Assembly (NCBI GenBank): GCA_934747805.1
Contig: CAKVHC010000012.1
Location: 1 to 31,427, forward strand
From: an uncultured Clostridia bacterium
GTDB taxonomy: Bacteria > Bacillota > Clostridia > Christensenellales > UBA1242
DNA: 31,427 nt
Direction: 5' to 3'
The notes beneath the pieces were generated by a model, which was given only the letters and a program-made list of their open reading frames with translations, ran no database searches and was not told the origin of the DNA. The position numbers were made by a program, and so were the translations under genes. Below are positions 14,198-22,716 of the stretch, one piece after another; positions within the stretch are counted from its first letter, which is position 1, and each line of letters begins with the position of its first letter.

Positions 14198-16201
14198 GTG
14201 AAAAAAACTAAGAAAACGAGAAAAGTAATTAAAGGTATTGCACTCAGCATTTTAGCTGTGTTTGGATTAGGCATTGTCGCAGTTGGTGGCACTTTTTTGT
14301 ATTTCTACTCCACCACCAAACTTGACACAAACAAAGTGACTGGCAACAATTTGGGCGTAGCAATATACGATAAATACGATAATGTGCTAGAGCAAAGTGC
14401 GAACACTGACAAAAAACTCGTCAACATAAGCGAGCTGCCTGACTATGTTACGGAAGCATTCATAAGCGTTGAAGATAAAAATTTTTACAAACATAGTGGC
14501 ATCGAACCATATCGAATGGTTAAAGCTGGCATGGTCAATCTTCTCAACAAAGGCAAGGTTCAAGGTGCGTCCACTATCACTCAGCAACTGATAAAAAACA
14601 CGCTTTTATCCCCAGAAAAAACATACACTCGAAAGGCAAAAGAGATTGTGTTGGCAATGAAACTGGAAAGAAAACTCAGCAAAGATGAAATATTGCAAGA
14701 GTATTTAAACACCATATATTTCGGAGAAAATTGCTATGGCATTGAAAATGCAAGTGAATTCTATTTTGGCGTATCAGCAAAAGAATTGACTTTGGAACAG
14801 GCTGCCACTTTGGCAGGGCTAATAAATGCTCCGAACATATACTCCCCTGTTTCCGCTCCGCAAAAAGCAAGTTCGAGGCGTAATCTTGTGCTGTCTCAAA
14901 TGCTGAAACTCAATAAAATCAGTAAAAATGAGTACGACAAAGCCGTTGGAACTGAATTGAAAATTAAGGCATGCTCAACGCCTTACATAAACTCGTACAC
15001 TCGTGCGTGCATTGGTGAAGCGTGCAGTCTGCTAAACATGACTGAAAAAGAATTCGTGCGTGGCAAATACAAAATATTTTCGTACATTGACCCAGCAATA
15101 CAAAGTCAATTGCAAGACGTTGTGGCGAATTACACCGATGTTTTGGCTCAACAAATGGTGGTGGACAACGAAAGTTATTCTATCGTGGCGTATTGCGGTT
15201 CATCTCGTTTGCCGCTGATTAACACTCGCCGCCAACCTGCTTCATTAATAAAACCCATCGGCATTTACTTGCCATGCATTCAGGAAAACATCTTGTCCCC
15301 TGCAACGCCAATTCTCGACGAAGAAATTAGCATAGACGGATATAAGCCTAGCAATTATAACAAACAATTTTTAGGCTGGACTAATGTGCGAACTGCACTA
15401 AAAAAATCTCTCAACATTCCGTCCATAAAAGCATTGTCATACTTAACATGCGAAAAAGCAATCATCTACGCTCGAAATATGGGTCTGCCAGTTTCCGACA
15501 GCGATAAAAATATGAGTTACGCACTTGGCAGTGTGTCAGGCGGTGTGACAATGCGTGAAATTGCTGCACCTTACACAATGCTGGCAAATGGTGGCAAATA
15601 TAACTCGCTTTCCATGATAAAACGCATTGAAACCAGCGACGGCAAAGTAATATACAATCGAACAGTTAAGCCAAATCAACTGTTTGACGAAGAAAGTTGC
15701 TATTTAATCACCGACATACTACGCCCGGATGTCAACTCAAATACAACTGCTTGTCTAAAAAGCCTTGGCATAGACCTAGCCAGCAAAACAGGTACGGCGA
15801 GCGTCAATCATAACGCCACGGATTATTGGAACGTGGCTTACACGCCAGACTACACCGTCACAAGCTGGTTAGGAGTTGCCGACAGCGAGCAAACATTCGC
15901 TAGTAATTATAATTCGAGCGTAAAAGCGAGCCTTATGACGAAAGAATTGTTCGAGAATAGTGCCAAATTGACCAAAGCAGGCAAATTCGCAACCCCACAA
16001 AATATTGTGTCTGTCAAAGTCGATTTACACCAATACAACGATGAACATAAACTTGTTCAGGCAAATGATGAGGTCGAGAGTTTCTCAGAAATATTTAAAG
16101 CCAATAATCTTCCAGAAGCTAAGCAAATTATAGTAGATATTCCATCTATAGAGCCGAGCCAACCTATTAAAAAGGTAAAAAAACGCTGGTGGTATATATA
16201 A
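14198..16201 (+). CDS. Class A penicillin-binding protein (glycosyltransferase/transpeptidase)
   Basis: A bifunctional peptidoglycan synthase of 667 residues, anchored by one membrane helix (~12-38) after a basic N-terminus. The GT51 domain contains catalytic Glu92 (SVEDKNFYKHSG), QGASTITQQLIKN (~122-134), RKAKEIVLAMKLERKLSKDEILQEYLN and YGIENASEFYFG. The transpeptidase domain has SLIK (349-352), SLN (404-406) and KTG (530-532), so both activities should be intact. The tail ends in a short basic, Trp-containing KKVKKRWWYI. It starts with GTG and lacks a Shine-Dalgarno sequence. Its last 35 nt overlap the convergent murI gene. The family has many paralogues, so no specific symbol is given. Confidence 0.94.
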   Translation: MKKTKKTRKVIKGIALSILAVFGLGIVAVGGTFLYFYSTTKLDTNKVTGNNLGVAIYDKYDNVLEQSANTDKKLVNISELPDYVTEAFISVEDKNFYKHSGIEPYRMVKAGMVNLLNKGKVQGASTITQQLIKNTLLSPEKTYTRKAKEIVLAMKLERKLSKDEILQEYLNTIYFGENCYGIENASEFYFGVSAKELTLEQAATLAGLINAPNIYSPVSAPQKASSRRNLVLSQMLKLNKISKNEYDKAVGTELKIKACSTPYINSYTRACIGEACSLLNMTEKEFVRGKYKIFSYIDPAIQSQLQDVVANYTDVLAQQMVVDNESYSIVAYCGSSRLPLINTRRQPASLIKPIGIYLPCIQENILSPATPILDEEISIDGYKPSNYNKQFLGWTNVRTALKKSLNIPSIKALSYLTCEKAIIYARNMGLPVSDSDKNMSYALGSVSGGVTMREIAAPYTMLANGGKYNSLSMIKRIETSDGKVIYNRTVKPNQLFDEESCYLITDILRPDVNSNTTACLKSLGIDLASKTGTASVNHNATDYWNVAYTPDYTVTSWLGVADSEQTFASNYNSSVKASLMTKELFENSAKLTKAGKFATPQNIVSVKVDLHQYNDEHKLVQANDEVESFSEIFKANNLPEAKQIIVDIPSIEPSQPIKKVKKRWWYI

Positions 16202-16859
16202 GTTTAGTCATTACATAGTCCACTCTACTCGCAGTCATCATTGTGCGAAGATCATATCGGTCTAAGGTGGTTAGGACATCGTTTATTAACTTTCGTGAAT
16301 TGTCTATTATAGTCATTTTTGGGTACATTTCACGCAATTTGTCAGCCACTAACAGATAATGGGTGCAACCCAGCACCACTCTACTTTCGCTATAACTCTT
16401 GAAAGTTTTTCTTAGCGTTTTTTCAAGTAATTTTGGGCTAAAATAATATTTTTCAATGTCATCAGCCAAGTGTTTGCATTTAACCACTTTGCACGTTTTT
16501 GGCACAAATTTCGCAGATAAATTGGTGCAAAACACCACTTCATCACCTTTTAGTTCCACATATGTCGGCATAATCCCGAATATTGGGATATGAAATTGCT
16601 TTTTGAGTGCTTTCATTGTGGTGAGCGTGGCAGTGTTACATGCAATCACCAGCATTTTGATATGATAACGTGAGATTAGATACTCCACGTTGTTTAGCAT
16701 AATTTGTGTGAGTTCAGTTTTAGACTTTGTTCCATACGGAAAATGTGCTTTGTCCATAAGGTAGACAAATGACTCATGCGGACATGCTTTTTGCAGTCTT
16801 TGCAAAATGCTGTATCCGCCTATTCCACTATCTAAAATTCCAATACAATCATCTTTCAC
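16167..16859 (-). CDS. murI: Glutamate racemase family protein (short form)
   Basis: Glutamate racemase makes D-glutamate for peptidoglycan. Visible motifs are GILDSGIGGYSI with Asp10 and Ser11, DKAHFPYG (~36-43), ACNTAT with catalytic Cys74, and LGCTHY with Cys165. The protein has 230 residues against roughly 260-270 for typical MurI. The segment between the two catalytic cysteines is about 30 residues shorter than in RacE/MurI, and the usual GVIxPGxRAA stretch reads GIMPTYVEL. Activity is therefore likely but less certain. The start is GTG 16859, close to a promoter, with no Shine-Dalgarno sequence. The 3' end overlaps the tail of the PBP gene by 35 nt with no terminator between them. Confidence 0.8.
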   Translation of the reverse strand: MKDDCIGILDSGIGGYSILQRLQKACPHESFVYLMDKAHFPYGTKSKTELTQIMLNNVEYLISRYHIKMLVIACNTATLTTMKALKKQFHIPIFGIMPTYVELKGDEVVFCTNLSAKFVPKTCKVVKCKHLADDIEKYYFSPKLLEKTLRKTFKSYSESRVVLGCTHYLLVADKLREMYPKMTIIDNSRKLINDVLTTLDRYDLRTMMTASRVDYVMTKLIYTTSVFLPF

Positions 16860-16864
16860 ATAAT

Positions 16865-16893
16865 TTTATATGAAAATTGCAATTAAATGTTCA
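16865..16893 (-). promoter_or_regulatory. Promoter of murI (near-leaderless)
   Basis: Minus strand TGAACA (16888-16893), 17 bp, TATAAA (16865-16870), then 5 nt to GTG 16859. The -35 is a weaker match, but the arrangement resembles the leaderless promoters of lexA and miaB. Confidence 0.45.
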
Positions 16894-16900
16894 TTTACAC

Positions 16901-16929
16901 TTGATTTTGTCAAAAAGTTTTGGTATAAT
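16901..16929 (+). promoter_or_regulatory. Sigma-A promoter of rpsT
   Basis: TTGATT (16901-16906), 17 bp, TATAAT (16924-16929) with extended TG. A leader of about 24 nt carries GGAGG at 16948-16952 before ATG 16959. Confidence 0.75.
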
Positions 16930-16958
16930 CACCGAGTAAAAGAAAATGGAGGAAAGAA

Positions 16959-17219
16959 ATGGCAAATATTAAATCTGCTAAAAAAGACATCTTAACCAGC
17001 CGTGCTAACGCTGCTAGCAACAAAATTCAAAGAACAAAAGTTGCTAACGCTACTAAAAAATATAAGTCTGCCGTTGAAACTGGTGACAGTGCTGAAATCG
17101 CTAAGGCTTACGCTGACGCATCATCTGCAATCGACAAGGCTTGCACTAAGGGCGTAATCAACAAGACTTGTGCTAATCGTAAAAAGAGTCGTTTGGCTAG
17201 TTTGAAAGATAAAAAATAA
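16959..17219 (+). CDS. rpsT: 30S ribosomal protein S20
   Basis: An 86-residue basic protein binding the 5' domain of 16S rRNA. MANIKSAKKDILTSRANAASNKIQRTKVANATKKY and NKTCANRKKSRLASL are typical bS20. It has a strong Shine-Dalgarno sequence (GGAGG) and its own promoter and terminator, so it is monocistronic. Confidence 0.97.
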   Translation: MANIKSAKKDILTSRANAASNKIQRTKVANATKKYKSAVETGDSAEIAKAYADASSAIDKACTKGVINKTCANRKKSRLASLKDKK

Positions 17220-17240
17220 GGCATAACCTTATTTTTTTTG
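17211..17240. terminator. Bidirectional terminator between rpsT and holA
   Basis: A perfect 11-bp stem, AAAAAATAAGG with CCTTATTTTTT, has a 5-nt loop and long T-runs on both sides. The left arm includes the rpsT stop codon. Confidence 0.85.
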
Positions 17241-17253
17241 TTTATCTAATATT

Positions 17254-18180
17254 TCATTTCAAAAGTAAAGTGTACAACGCACTTAATGCAGATATCTCCC
17301 CTTGTTTGATGGCTGTATCTAACAGCACGAATTGTTTGTAGTCGTCTTCAAATTTTTGCCTATTCTTTTGTCGAGCCACGACTTGACGGCTCTTTTTCAC
17401 AGCGTAAGGCTTGATGCCCAGGCATTTGGCAACATTTTCGTCGCTGTCTGTTGTGACCGAACAATAGAACATACGCCTAAAGTATGAGCCAAGACTGGCG
17501 AACACTTGTTGTGCCGAGTCTTTTTTTACTAAATTATCCAATATTTTTGCCAATTCGTTAATATTGCCTTGCTCATATGCTGAAGTAAGGTTATATGAAA
17601 AATAGTTTTCAGTTTTAATTACTAAACTATTTACGCTTGCTTCATCAATCTTTTTGGTTTGCATTGCGTAGGCACAAAGTTTTTCGAGTTCTGGCTCGAT
17701 GAGTTCTAGCTTGTTTGAGCAAATCTCACTAAGCAGGTCAATTGCCTTACTAGTGATTGCCACGCCCCTATTGGAAATATATTGCACAATCCATTTTGAA
17801 AGCGTAATGCTGTCTAGTGGATCGCAGTCTACTACACATGCTTCAATTTTGGTTCGTAGTTCCGGCTTGGAAAGTATAACTACTGTGTACTCATTTTTAC
17901 ATTTGGCAAGTGTTTGTGCAAGGCGGTCATCAACAACTGCATTTTTTAACACCACTAGCCTTTTGTCTGACATAAATGGCAACGTTGTCAACACTTCCAC
18001 CATATCTGTGTTCGCTGGTTCGGTCATATCAAGCACGAGTTCGTTCATTTCAGCAAAATCTGTGACAACCTTATTTTTGATGAGAAAAATTGAGTGCTTG
18101 ATCAAGTACTCGTCACTGCCTTGCAAAACATACAAAGGCTGAATTTCTGTTAAAGATTTTTTGAGTTCTACGAATTTCAT
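17254..18180 (-). CDS. holA: DNA polymerase III delta subunit
   Basis: The clamp-loader delta subunit, which opens the beta sliding clamp. The protein has 308 residues from ATG 18180. It opens with MKFVELKKSLTEIQPLYVLQGSDEYLIKHSIFLIK, the family's usual start, with an AAA+-like N-terminal domain and an all-helical C-terminal collar. ATG 18180 is preferred to the longer frame from 18204 because it forms an ATGA overlap with the comEC stop and GGGG lies 8 nt upstream. The pair comEC-holA followed by rpsT is a common Firmicute arrangement, with rpsT convergent here. Confidence 0.92.
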   Translation of the reverse strand: MKFVELKKSLTEIQPLYVLQGSDEYLIKHSIFLIKNKVVTDFAEMNELVLDMTEPANTDMVEVLTTLPFMSDKRLVVLKNAVVDDRLAQTLAKCKNEYTVVILSKPELRTKIEACVVDCDPLDSITLSKWIVQYISNRGVAITSKAIDLLSEICSNKLELIEPELEKLCAYAMQTKKIDEASVNSLVIKTENYFSYNLTSAYEQGNINELAKILDNLVKKDSAQQVFASLGSYFRRMFYCSVTTDSDENVAKCLGIKPYAVKKSRQVVARQKNRQKFEDDYKQFVLLDTAIKQGEISALSALYTLLLK

Positions 18181-19721
18181 ACTAACACCCCTATTGTAAC
18201 ACAAACAATAAAGATTGTAAACACTACTAAGGTGGAAATTAATTTATCTGCTCGTTTCAGCATTGTATACTTGCTAACACAAATTGCAACGGCGTTATAA
18301 ATCATAAATGCGAGATAAGTAATGCTGTTCGTAGAGATATTGGCAAAACTTAGTCTGCCCAGCCAGTTGCAGACGAAACAAACGCATGAAAGAATTGGAT
18401 TAACGAGCCAAAGCAGATATCTAATAAACGGCAGAATTATTGCGACAAACGCCACACAAAACACGAACGAAAAGGCGAACGTGAAAAGTGGAATTACGAT
18501 TATATTTGTTACAATGCTTATGATAGAAATGTTGTTAAAGAAAAGCATTGTCGAGCCCAAGATGCCAACTTGTGCTGAAAGACTCATGGATAAACTATCC
18601 ACCAAGAATTTAGGAAAACGAATTTTTCGTAGACCTTTGGCAAATAGTTTGTTCATTCCGGCGATGCCTATCACACAACCGAAACTCATTAATGCAGATG
18701 GATCAAATATCTCAAATGGATTTATGGCGAGCAGAATTAACCCTGCCAACGAAATGGAAGATATTGTATCGTATTCACGCTTAACCAGTGGAGCGAGCAA
18801 TAGAACAGCTGTCATCAGCCAAGCACGACAGACTGACACGGCAAAGTTACACAAATAGGCATATAGCCCAATAAGGACGAAGTTCACCACAAAGCTTATA
18901 TAAGGTTTAACATTTAGTTTGCCCAATACAAACGCTATAATTGACACAATGAGTCCCACGTGCAGACCTGAAACGGCAACCAAGTGTGCTGCGCCGCTGG
19001 CTGAAAATGCTTCACGAAATTCGTGCGTTAGTTCGAGTTTGTCGCCAAAAAGTGCGGAATATGCCAGACTGGCATTCTCCACAGACATTGCACCATAGAT
19101 TCTAGATTTTATCACCGCACGCACCCTATCGGCGACCGTCGGCTTTTGGTCGAGTATGACTATATTTTGAGTATAGACCGAACATTCATATTTAATGTTG
19201 TAGCCGTAAGCTGTGTAGTCGATATTATCGGAACGTACAACATCGATGCTCTCCAAAATTACTGAGCAACTAAGAACTGTGCCTGAATCGATGCATTCAA
19301 ACACCGAGGTTGAATCGCTGATTGTAAGATAGATACTAAAATCTTGCTTCTCTGAACCAAATTTTACATCACTCATCAAATATTTTCTCGTTGAGCCATA
19401 GTCGGACACCATTCTATTCACACGTGCCGTCAAGTTAACAGTTTGGTCGTCATAAGTGGTTGAATTGAAACGTTTTGTCACTGTAGTCGCATAGACCGCA
19501 AATCCAGCTGCAACAATAAGAGCGAAAATGACGCAAACAAATTTACGTTTGAAGGCAACATAACCTATCAAAATTGCAAGTGCAACGAAATAAATAATGG
19601 CTTCTATGGTGCTGCCATGTATCACGGCATTAACGGCAAGCAAACAAAAGATTGCACTAAGAGTGCATACACAAATCGGTCTATGATTGAATATTCTGTA
19701 TTTCTTTTGATTTATTTCCAT
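18177..19721 (-). CDS. comEC: ComEC/Rec2-family DNA-uptake channel protein, without the beta-lactamase-fold domain
   Basis: ComEC forms the inner-membrane channel for single-stranded DNA in natural transformation. This protein has 514 residues. Membrane segments near 18-35, 38-58 and 62-82 precede an OB-like DUF4131 domain (~85-200). The ComEC channel core follows (~215-500), with YSALFGDKLELTHEFREAFSASGAAHLVAVSGLHVGLIV and about nine hydrophobic helices. Full ComEC proteins are ~700-800 residues and end in a metallo-beta-lactamase-like nuclease domain. Here the frame stops right after the membrane core, and no such motif follows because holA begins at once. No Shine-Dalgarno sequence precedes ATG 19721. 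Confidence 0.9.
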   Translation of the reverse strand: MEINQKKYRIFNHRPICVCTLSAIFCLLAVNAVIHGSTIEAIIYFVALAILIGYVAFKRKFVCVIFALIVAAGFAVYATTVTKRFNSTTYDDQTVNLTARVNRMVSDYGSTRKYLMSDVKFGSEKQDFSIYLTISDSTSVFECIDSGTVLSCSVILESIDVVRSDNIDYTAYGYNIKYECSVYTQNIVILDQKPTVADRVRAVIKSRIYGAMSVENASLAYSALFGDKLELTHEFREAFSASGAAHLVAVSGLHVGLIVSIIAFVLGKLNVKPYISFVVNFVLIGLYAYLCNFAVSVCRAWLMTAVLLLAPLVKREYDTISSISLAGLILLAINPFEIFDPSALMSFGCVIGIAGMNKLFAKGLRKIRFPKFLVDSLSMSLSAQVGILGSTMLFFNNISIISIVTNIIVIPLFTFAFSFVFCVAFVAIILPFIRYLLWLVNPILSCVCFVCNWLGRLSFANISTNSITYLAFMIYNAVAICVSKYTMLKRADKLISTLVVFTIFIVCVTIGVLV

Positions 19722-19738
19722 TTTTTTCGCAAATTATC

Positions 19739-19767
19739 TTGTGTTTTTCATTTTCTTATGTTATACT
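19739..19767 (+). promoter_or_regulatory. Promoter of tRNA-Glu
   Basis: TTGTGT (19739-19744), 17 bp, TATACT (19762-19767) with extended TG, about 15 nt before the mature 5' end of the tRNA. Confidence 0.65.
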
Positions 19768-19782
19768 AAAAACATAGGTCAT

Positions 19783-19857
19783 GCCCTTATAGTCTAGCGG
19801 TTAGGACACCGCCCTCTCACGGCGGGGACAGGAGTTCGATTCTCCTTAGGGGTACCA
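19783..19857 (+). tRNA. tRNA-Glu (anticodon CTC)
   Basis: A 75-nt cloverleaf with encoded CCA. The acceptor is GCCCTTA with TAGGGGT (G-U at pairs 1 and 5). The anticodon arm is CCGCC-CTCTCAC-GGCGG, giving anticodon CTC for GAG codons. The T-arm is AGGAG-TTCGATT-CTCCT. It stands alone with its own promoter and terminator. Confidence 0.95.
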
Positions 19858-19864
19858 GATTTTT

Positions 19865-19890
19865 AAAAACACCTTTTTCAAGGTGTTTTT
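19865..19890. terminator. Bidirectional terminator after tRNA-Glu and proS
   Basis: A perfect 11-bp stem, AAAAACACCTT with AAGGTGTTTTT, has a 4-nt loop followed by T-rich sequence. It lies 8 nt from the tRNA and 4 nt from the convergent proS stop. Confidence 0.85.
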
Positions 19891-19894
19891 TGTT

Positions 19895-21322
19895 TTAGTA
19901 TTGAATTCCCCACACCACCATATGTTTTGCTTTTTCGCCACAAACTACGCATTTTTCGTCATCTCTACAAATATGCGTTTCGTCGATGCAACGTGACTTT
20001 GTGCCACGAATCTCTTTCATCTTGAGTTCACATTCTGTTTTGCCACACCAAGGCGCATAAATAAAACCTGGTTTGGTTTCCATAATGTTTTTCACTTCAT
20101 CGAGTGTTGTACAGTTATATGTGAGTTCGTTTCGACGAGCAAGCGCCTTTTGATATAGTGACGACTGAATATTGTCGAGTAGTGTTTTTACTTCATCAGC
20201 AATATCTGAATCCTTACTAATAGTCATCTTCTCGCCAGTGTCACGACGTGCAAGAGTAATCACACCAGCATCAATGTCACGTTTGCCAAGCTCAATACGA
20301 ACAGGAATGCCGTTGACCTCATGTTCAGCAAATTTGAATCCTGGAGATTTTTTGCTGTCATCGATAAAGACAGTAACGCCAGCAGTTCTTAAATCAACAA
20401 GCAATTTTTCAGCTTGAATCATCACATCGTTATCTGTGCCAATTGGTATAATAACTACTTGGCGTGGAGCGATTTTTGGTGGCAAAACAAGGCCATTGTC
20501 GTCGCTATGCACCATAATCAAAGCGCCAATCATACGAGTGGTTGAACCCCAAGATGTCTGATAAACATATTCCCACTCATTCTTTTCATTTAGAAATTTC
20601 ACGTCATATGCTTTGGCAAACTTTTGACCGAAATAGTGGCTAGTTCCGCTCTGCAAAGCCACACCATTGTACATAAGTGCTTCAATAGTGTAAGTGTACT
20701 CTGCTCCAGCGAACTTTTCCTTTTCCGTCTTTCTGCCTGACACCACTGGAATAGCTAGATAATCTTCAAAGAACTTCTTATACACGTTCAGCATGTCCAA
20801 GGTTTCCTTTTCAGCCTCGGCTTGAGTGGCGTGAATGGTGTGACCTTCTTGCCACAAAAATTCACGAGTACGCAAGAAAGGACGTGTTTCTTTTTCCCAA
20901 CGGACAACGTTAACCCATTGGTTATACAACTTAGGCAAATCACGATATGATTTCACTTTATCTTTGTAATAATCGCAAAAAAGAGTTTCGCTAGTTGGGC
21001 GAATAGCCATTTTCTCTTCCAAAGCATTGCTTCCGCCAATTGTAACCCATGCACACTCAGGAGCAAAGCCCTCAATCAACTCGCCTTCTTTCTTAAGTAG
21101 GCTTTCAGGAATAAGCATAGGCATACACACATTTTGGTGGCCAGTTTGCTTGAACATAGAGTCCATAACCGATTGTATTCTTTCCCAAATGGCATAGCCG
21201 TTTGGCTCGATTACACAAAAGCCTTTGACATTAGAATATTCTGCCAAGTGAGCGGCTTTTACAACGTCAGTATACCACTGTGCAAAGTCCACATCACGTG
21301 AAGTAATCATCTTATTCGCCAT
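19895..21322 (-). CDS. proS: Prolyl-tRNA synthetase (archaeal/eukaryote-like type)
   Basis: Charges tRNA-Pro. The 475-residue length, the lack of the ~180-residue editing insertion found in E. coli-type ProRS, and the C-terminal extension place it in the ProS type 3 (archaeal-like) group. Class II features include IRPTSETLFCDYYKDKV (~107-123), RWEKETRPFLRTREFLWQEGHTIHAT (motif 2, ~141-166), LQSGTSHYFGQKFAKAYDV and VLPPKIAPRQVVIIPIG. The C-terminus has paired cysteines (APWCGKTEC, CRDDEKCVVCGEK) consistent with zinc binding. GGAGGAG lies before ATG 21322 and overlaps the end of xseB (11-nt overlap). It is last in the asp23 operon. Confidence 0.96.
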   Translation of the reverse strand: MANKMITSRDVDFAQWYTDVVKAAHLAEYSNVKGFCVIEPNGYAIWERIQSVMDSMFKQTGHQNVCMPMLIPESLLKKEGELIEGFAPECAWVTIGGSNALEEKMAIRPTSETLFCDYYKDKVKSYRDLPKLYNQWVNVVRWEKETRPFLRTREFLWQEGHTIHATQAEAEKETLDMLNVYKKFFEDYLAIPVVSGRKTEKEKFAGAEYTYTIEALMYNGVALQSGTSHYFGQKFAKAYDVKFLNEKNEWEYVYQTSWGSTTRMIGALIMVHSDDNGLVLPPKIAPRQVVIIPIGTDNDVMIQAEKLLVDLRTAGVTVFIDDSKKSPGFKFAEHEVNGIPVRIELGKRDIDAGVITLARRDTGEKMTISKDSDIADEVKTLLDNIQSSLYQKALARRNELTYNCTTLDEVKNIMETKPGFIYAPWCGKTECELKMKEIRGTKSRCIDETHICRDDEKCVVCGEKAKHMVVWGIQY

Positions 21323-21530
21323 CGCCGAACTCCTCCTCTGTTATAGTATTATCCAATTTCTTTTTAATCTCTACCACTTTGCCCTTAGTTTTATCAATTG
21401 TGTCCAGGCATTCTTTGGTAAGAACCATTCCTTCTTCATATATTTTTATTGAATCGTCAAGGCTCAGTTTTCCTGATTCAAGCGCTGAACATATCTCGTC
21501 GATTCGTTTCAACTTTTCTTCAAATGTCAT
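21312..21530 (-). CDS. xseB: Exodeoxyribonuclease VII small subunit
   Basis: The 72-residue helical partner of XseA. MTFEEKLKRIDEICSALESGKLSLDDSIKIYEEGM is the standard family signature. GGAGAA precedes the ATG, which follows the xseA stop by one base. Confidence 0.94.
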   Translation of the reverse strand: MTFEEKLKRIDEICSALESGKLSLDDSIKIYEEGMVLTKECLDTIDKTKGKVVEIKKKLDNTITEEEFGDGE

Positions 21531-21531
21531 G

Positions 21532-22716
21532 TTATTCTCCTATAATCTCTTTTACAACTGCCTTTACACTGCCGTCAGTCAAACGGACATCAATATTGTC
21601 ATCCACATTTACAGACGATATGCTTGACACCACCTTTCCCTTATTGGTTATGTGTGCATATCCCTTTTTCAGTATTGAAATCGGGTTCAGCTTCTCCATA
21701 GTGTTAAGGTTCAGAGCCATTTTATATTCAAGTTCTTGCACCATTCCGTCGATAAGATTGTTGAGAGTTCGTTTGCTGTCATTAATTTTCGTTGTAAAAT
21801 TGTTTATATCTATATCTAGTGTGTTTTTAAGTCTAACTACCCTATTTGTTAGATTGCTAGATAAATAGTCTAGCTGTTTATTAAGGTAGTAGTCTAGGGT
21901 TTTGTGCGTCTTGCACAGCTTATCTTTAACGCCTGACAAGTCCATTGTCACTAGTTCTGCCGCTGCTGACGGTGTCGGAGCACGCAGGTCTGCGACAAAA
22001 TCTATGATTGTAAAGTCTGTTTCATGGCCCACAGCGGAAATGATTGGTCTTTGGCAATCGTAGACTACACGGGCAAGGGCTTCTTCGTTGAATGGCTGCA
22101 AGTCTTCAATCGAGCCACCGCCACGAGCTACGACAATGACGTCCACCTTGTCATAGTTGTCAAAAAACTTAATGCCGTCTATAATCTGCTCCATTGCTCC
22201 CTTGCCTTGCACCTGAGCATTGTATAGCACGACGTCTAGCATAGGATTACGACGTGATGAAACGTTAATAATATCTCGGATGACGGCACCAGTACGTGAC
22301 GTAACGACGCCTATTCTCTTGATTTCTTTTGGCAATGGTTTCTTGTGAGCGGCGCTAAACAGTCCTTCTTGCTCCAATTTTTGCTTTAATTCGACGAATT
22401 TTTGATACAACTCGCCTTGTCCATATTGTTCAAGGCTGACAGCGTTAAATGATAATTTGCCACCTTTGACATAATATTTAACTGAGCCACGAATCAGCAC
22501 TTTATCGCCAATTTTGACTGGTCCAAATCTGTCCGCATTAAAAAGTACACAGGTAAGCAAACTCTCTTCATCTTTAATGTTGAAATATGCTATTCCCCTA
22601 GTTACATTGTAACTGGACACTTCACCCATAACCAAGATATTGTTCCACACCGCCTCTGAGTCCACGACTTGTTTAATAAAATTGCTAATTTCGTGTACAG
22701 AATATGTGTGTTCCAT
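21532..22716 (-). CDS. xseA: Exodeoxyribonuclease VII large subunit
   Basis: The catalytic subunit that degrades single-stranded DNA into oligonucleotides. It has 394 residues. An N-terminal OB fold (~1-95; YSVHEISNFIKQVVDSEAVWNNILVMGEVS) is followed by the catalytic core with RIGVVTSRTGAVIRDIINV (~134-152), VDVIVVARGGGSIEDLQPFNEE (~190-211) and SAVGHETDFTIIDFVADLRAPTPSAAAEL (~225-254). A coiled-coil C-terminal half follows. The ATG overlaps the nusB stop by one base (TAATG). Confidence 0.96.
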   Translation of the reverse strand: MEHTYSVHEISNFIKQVVDSEAVWNNILVMGEVSSYNVTRGIAYFNIKDEESLLTCVLFNADRFGPVKIGDKVLIRGSVKYYVKGGKLSFNAVSLEQYGQGELYQKFVELKQKLEQEGLFSAAHKKPLPKEIKRIGVVTSRTGAVIRDIINVSSRRNPMLDVVLYNAQVQGKGAMEQIIDGIKFFDNYDKVDVIVVARGGGSIEDLQPFNEEALARVVYDCQRPIISAVGHETDFTIIDFVADLRAPTPSAAAELVTMDLSGVKDKLCKTHKTLDYYLNKQLDYLSSNLTNRVVRLKNTLDIDINNFTTKINDSKRTLNNLIDGMVQELEYKMALNLNTMEKLNPISILKKGYAHITNKGKVVSSISSVNVDDNIDVRLTDGSVKAVVKEIIGE

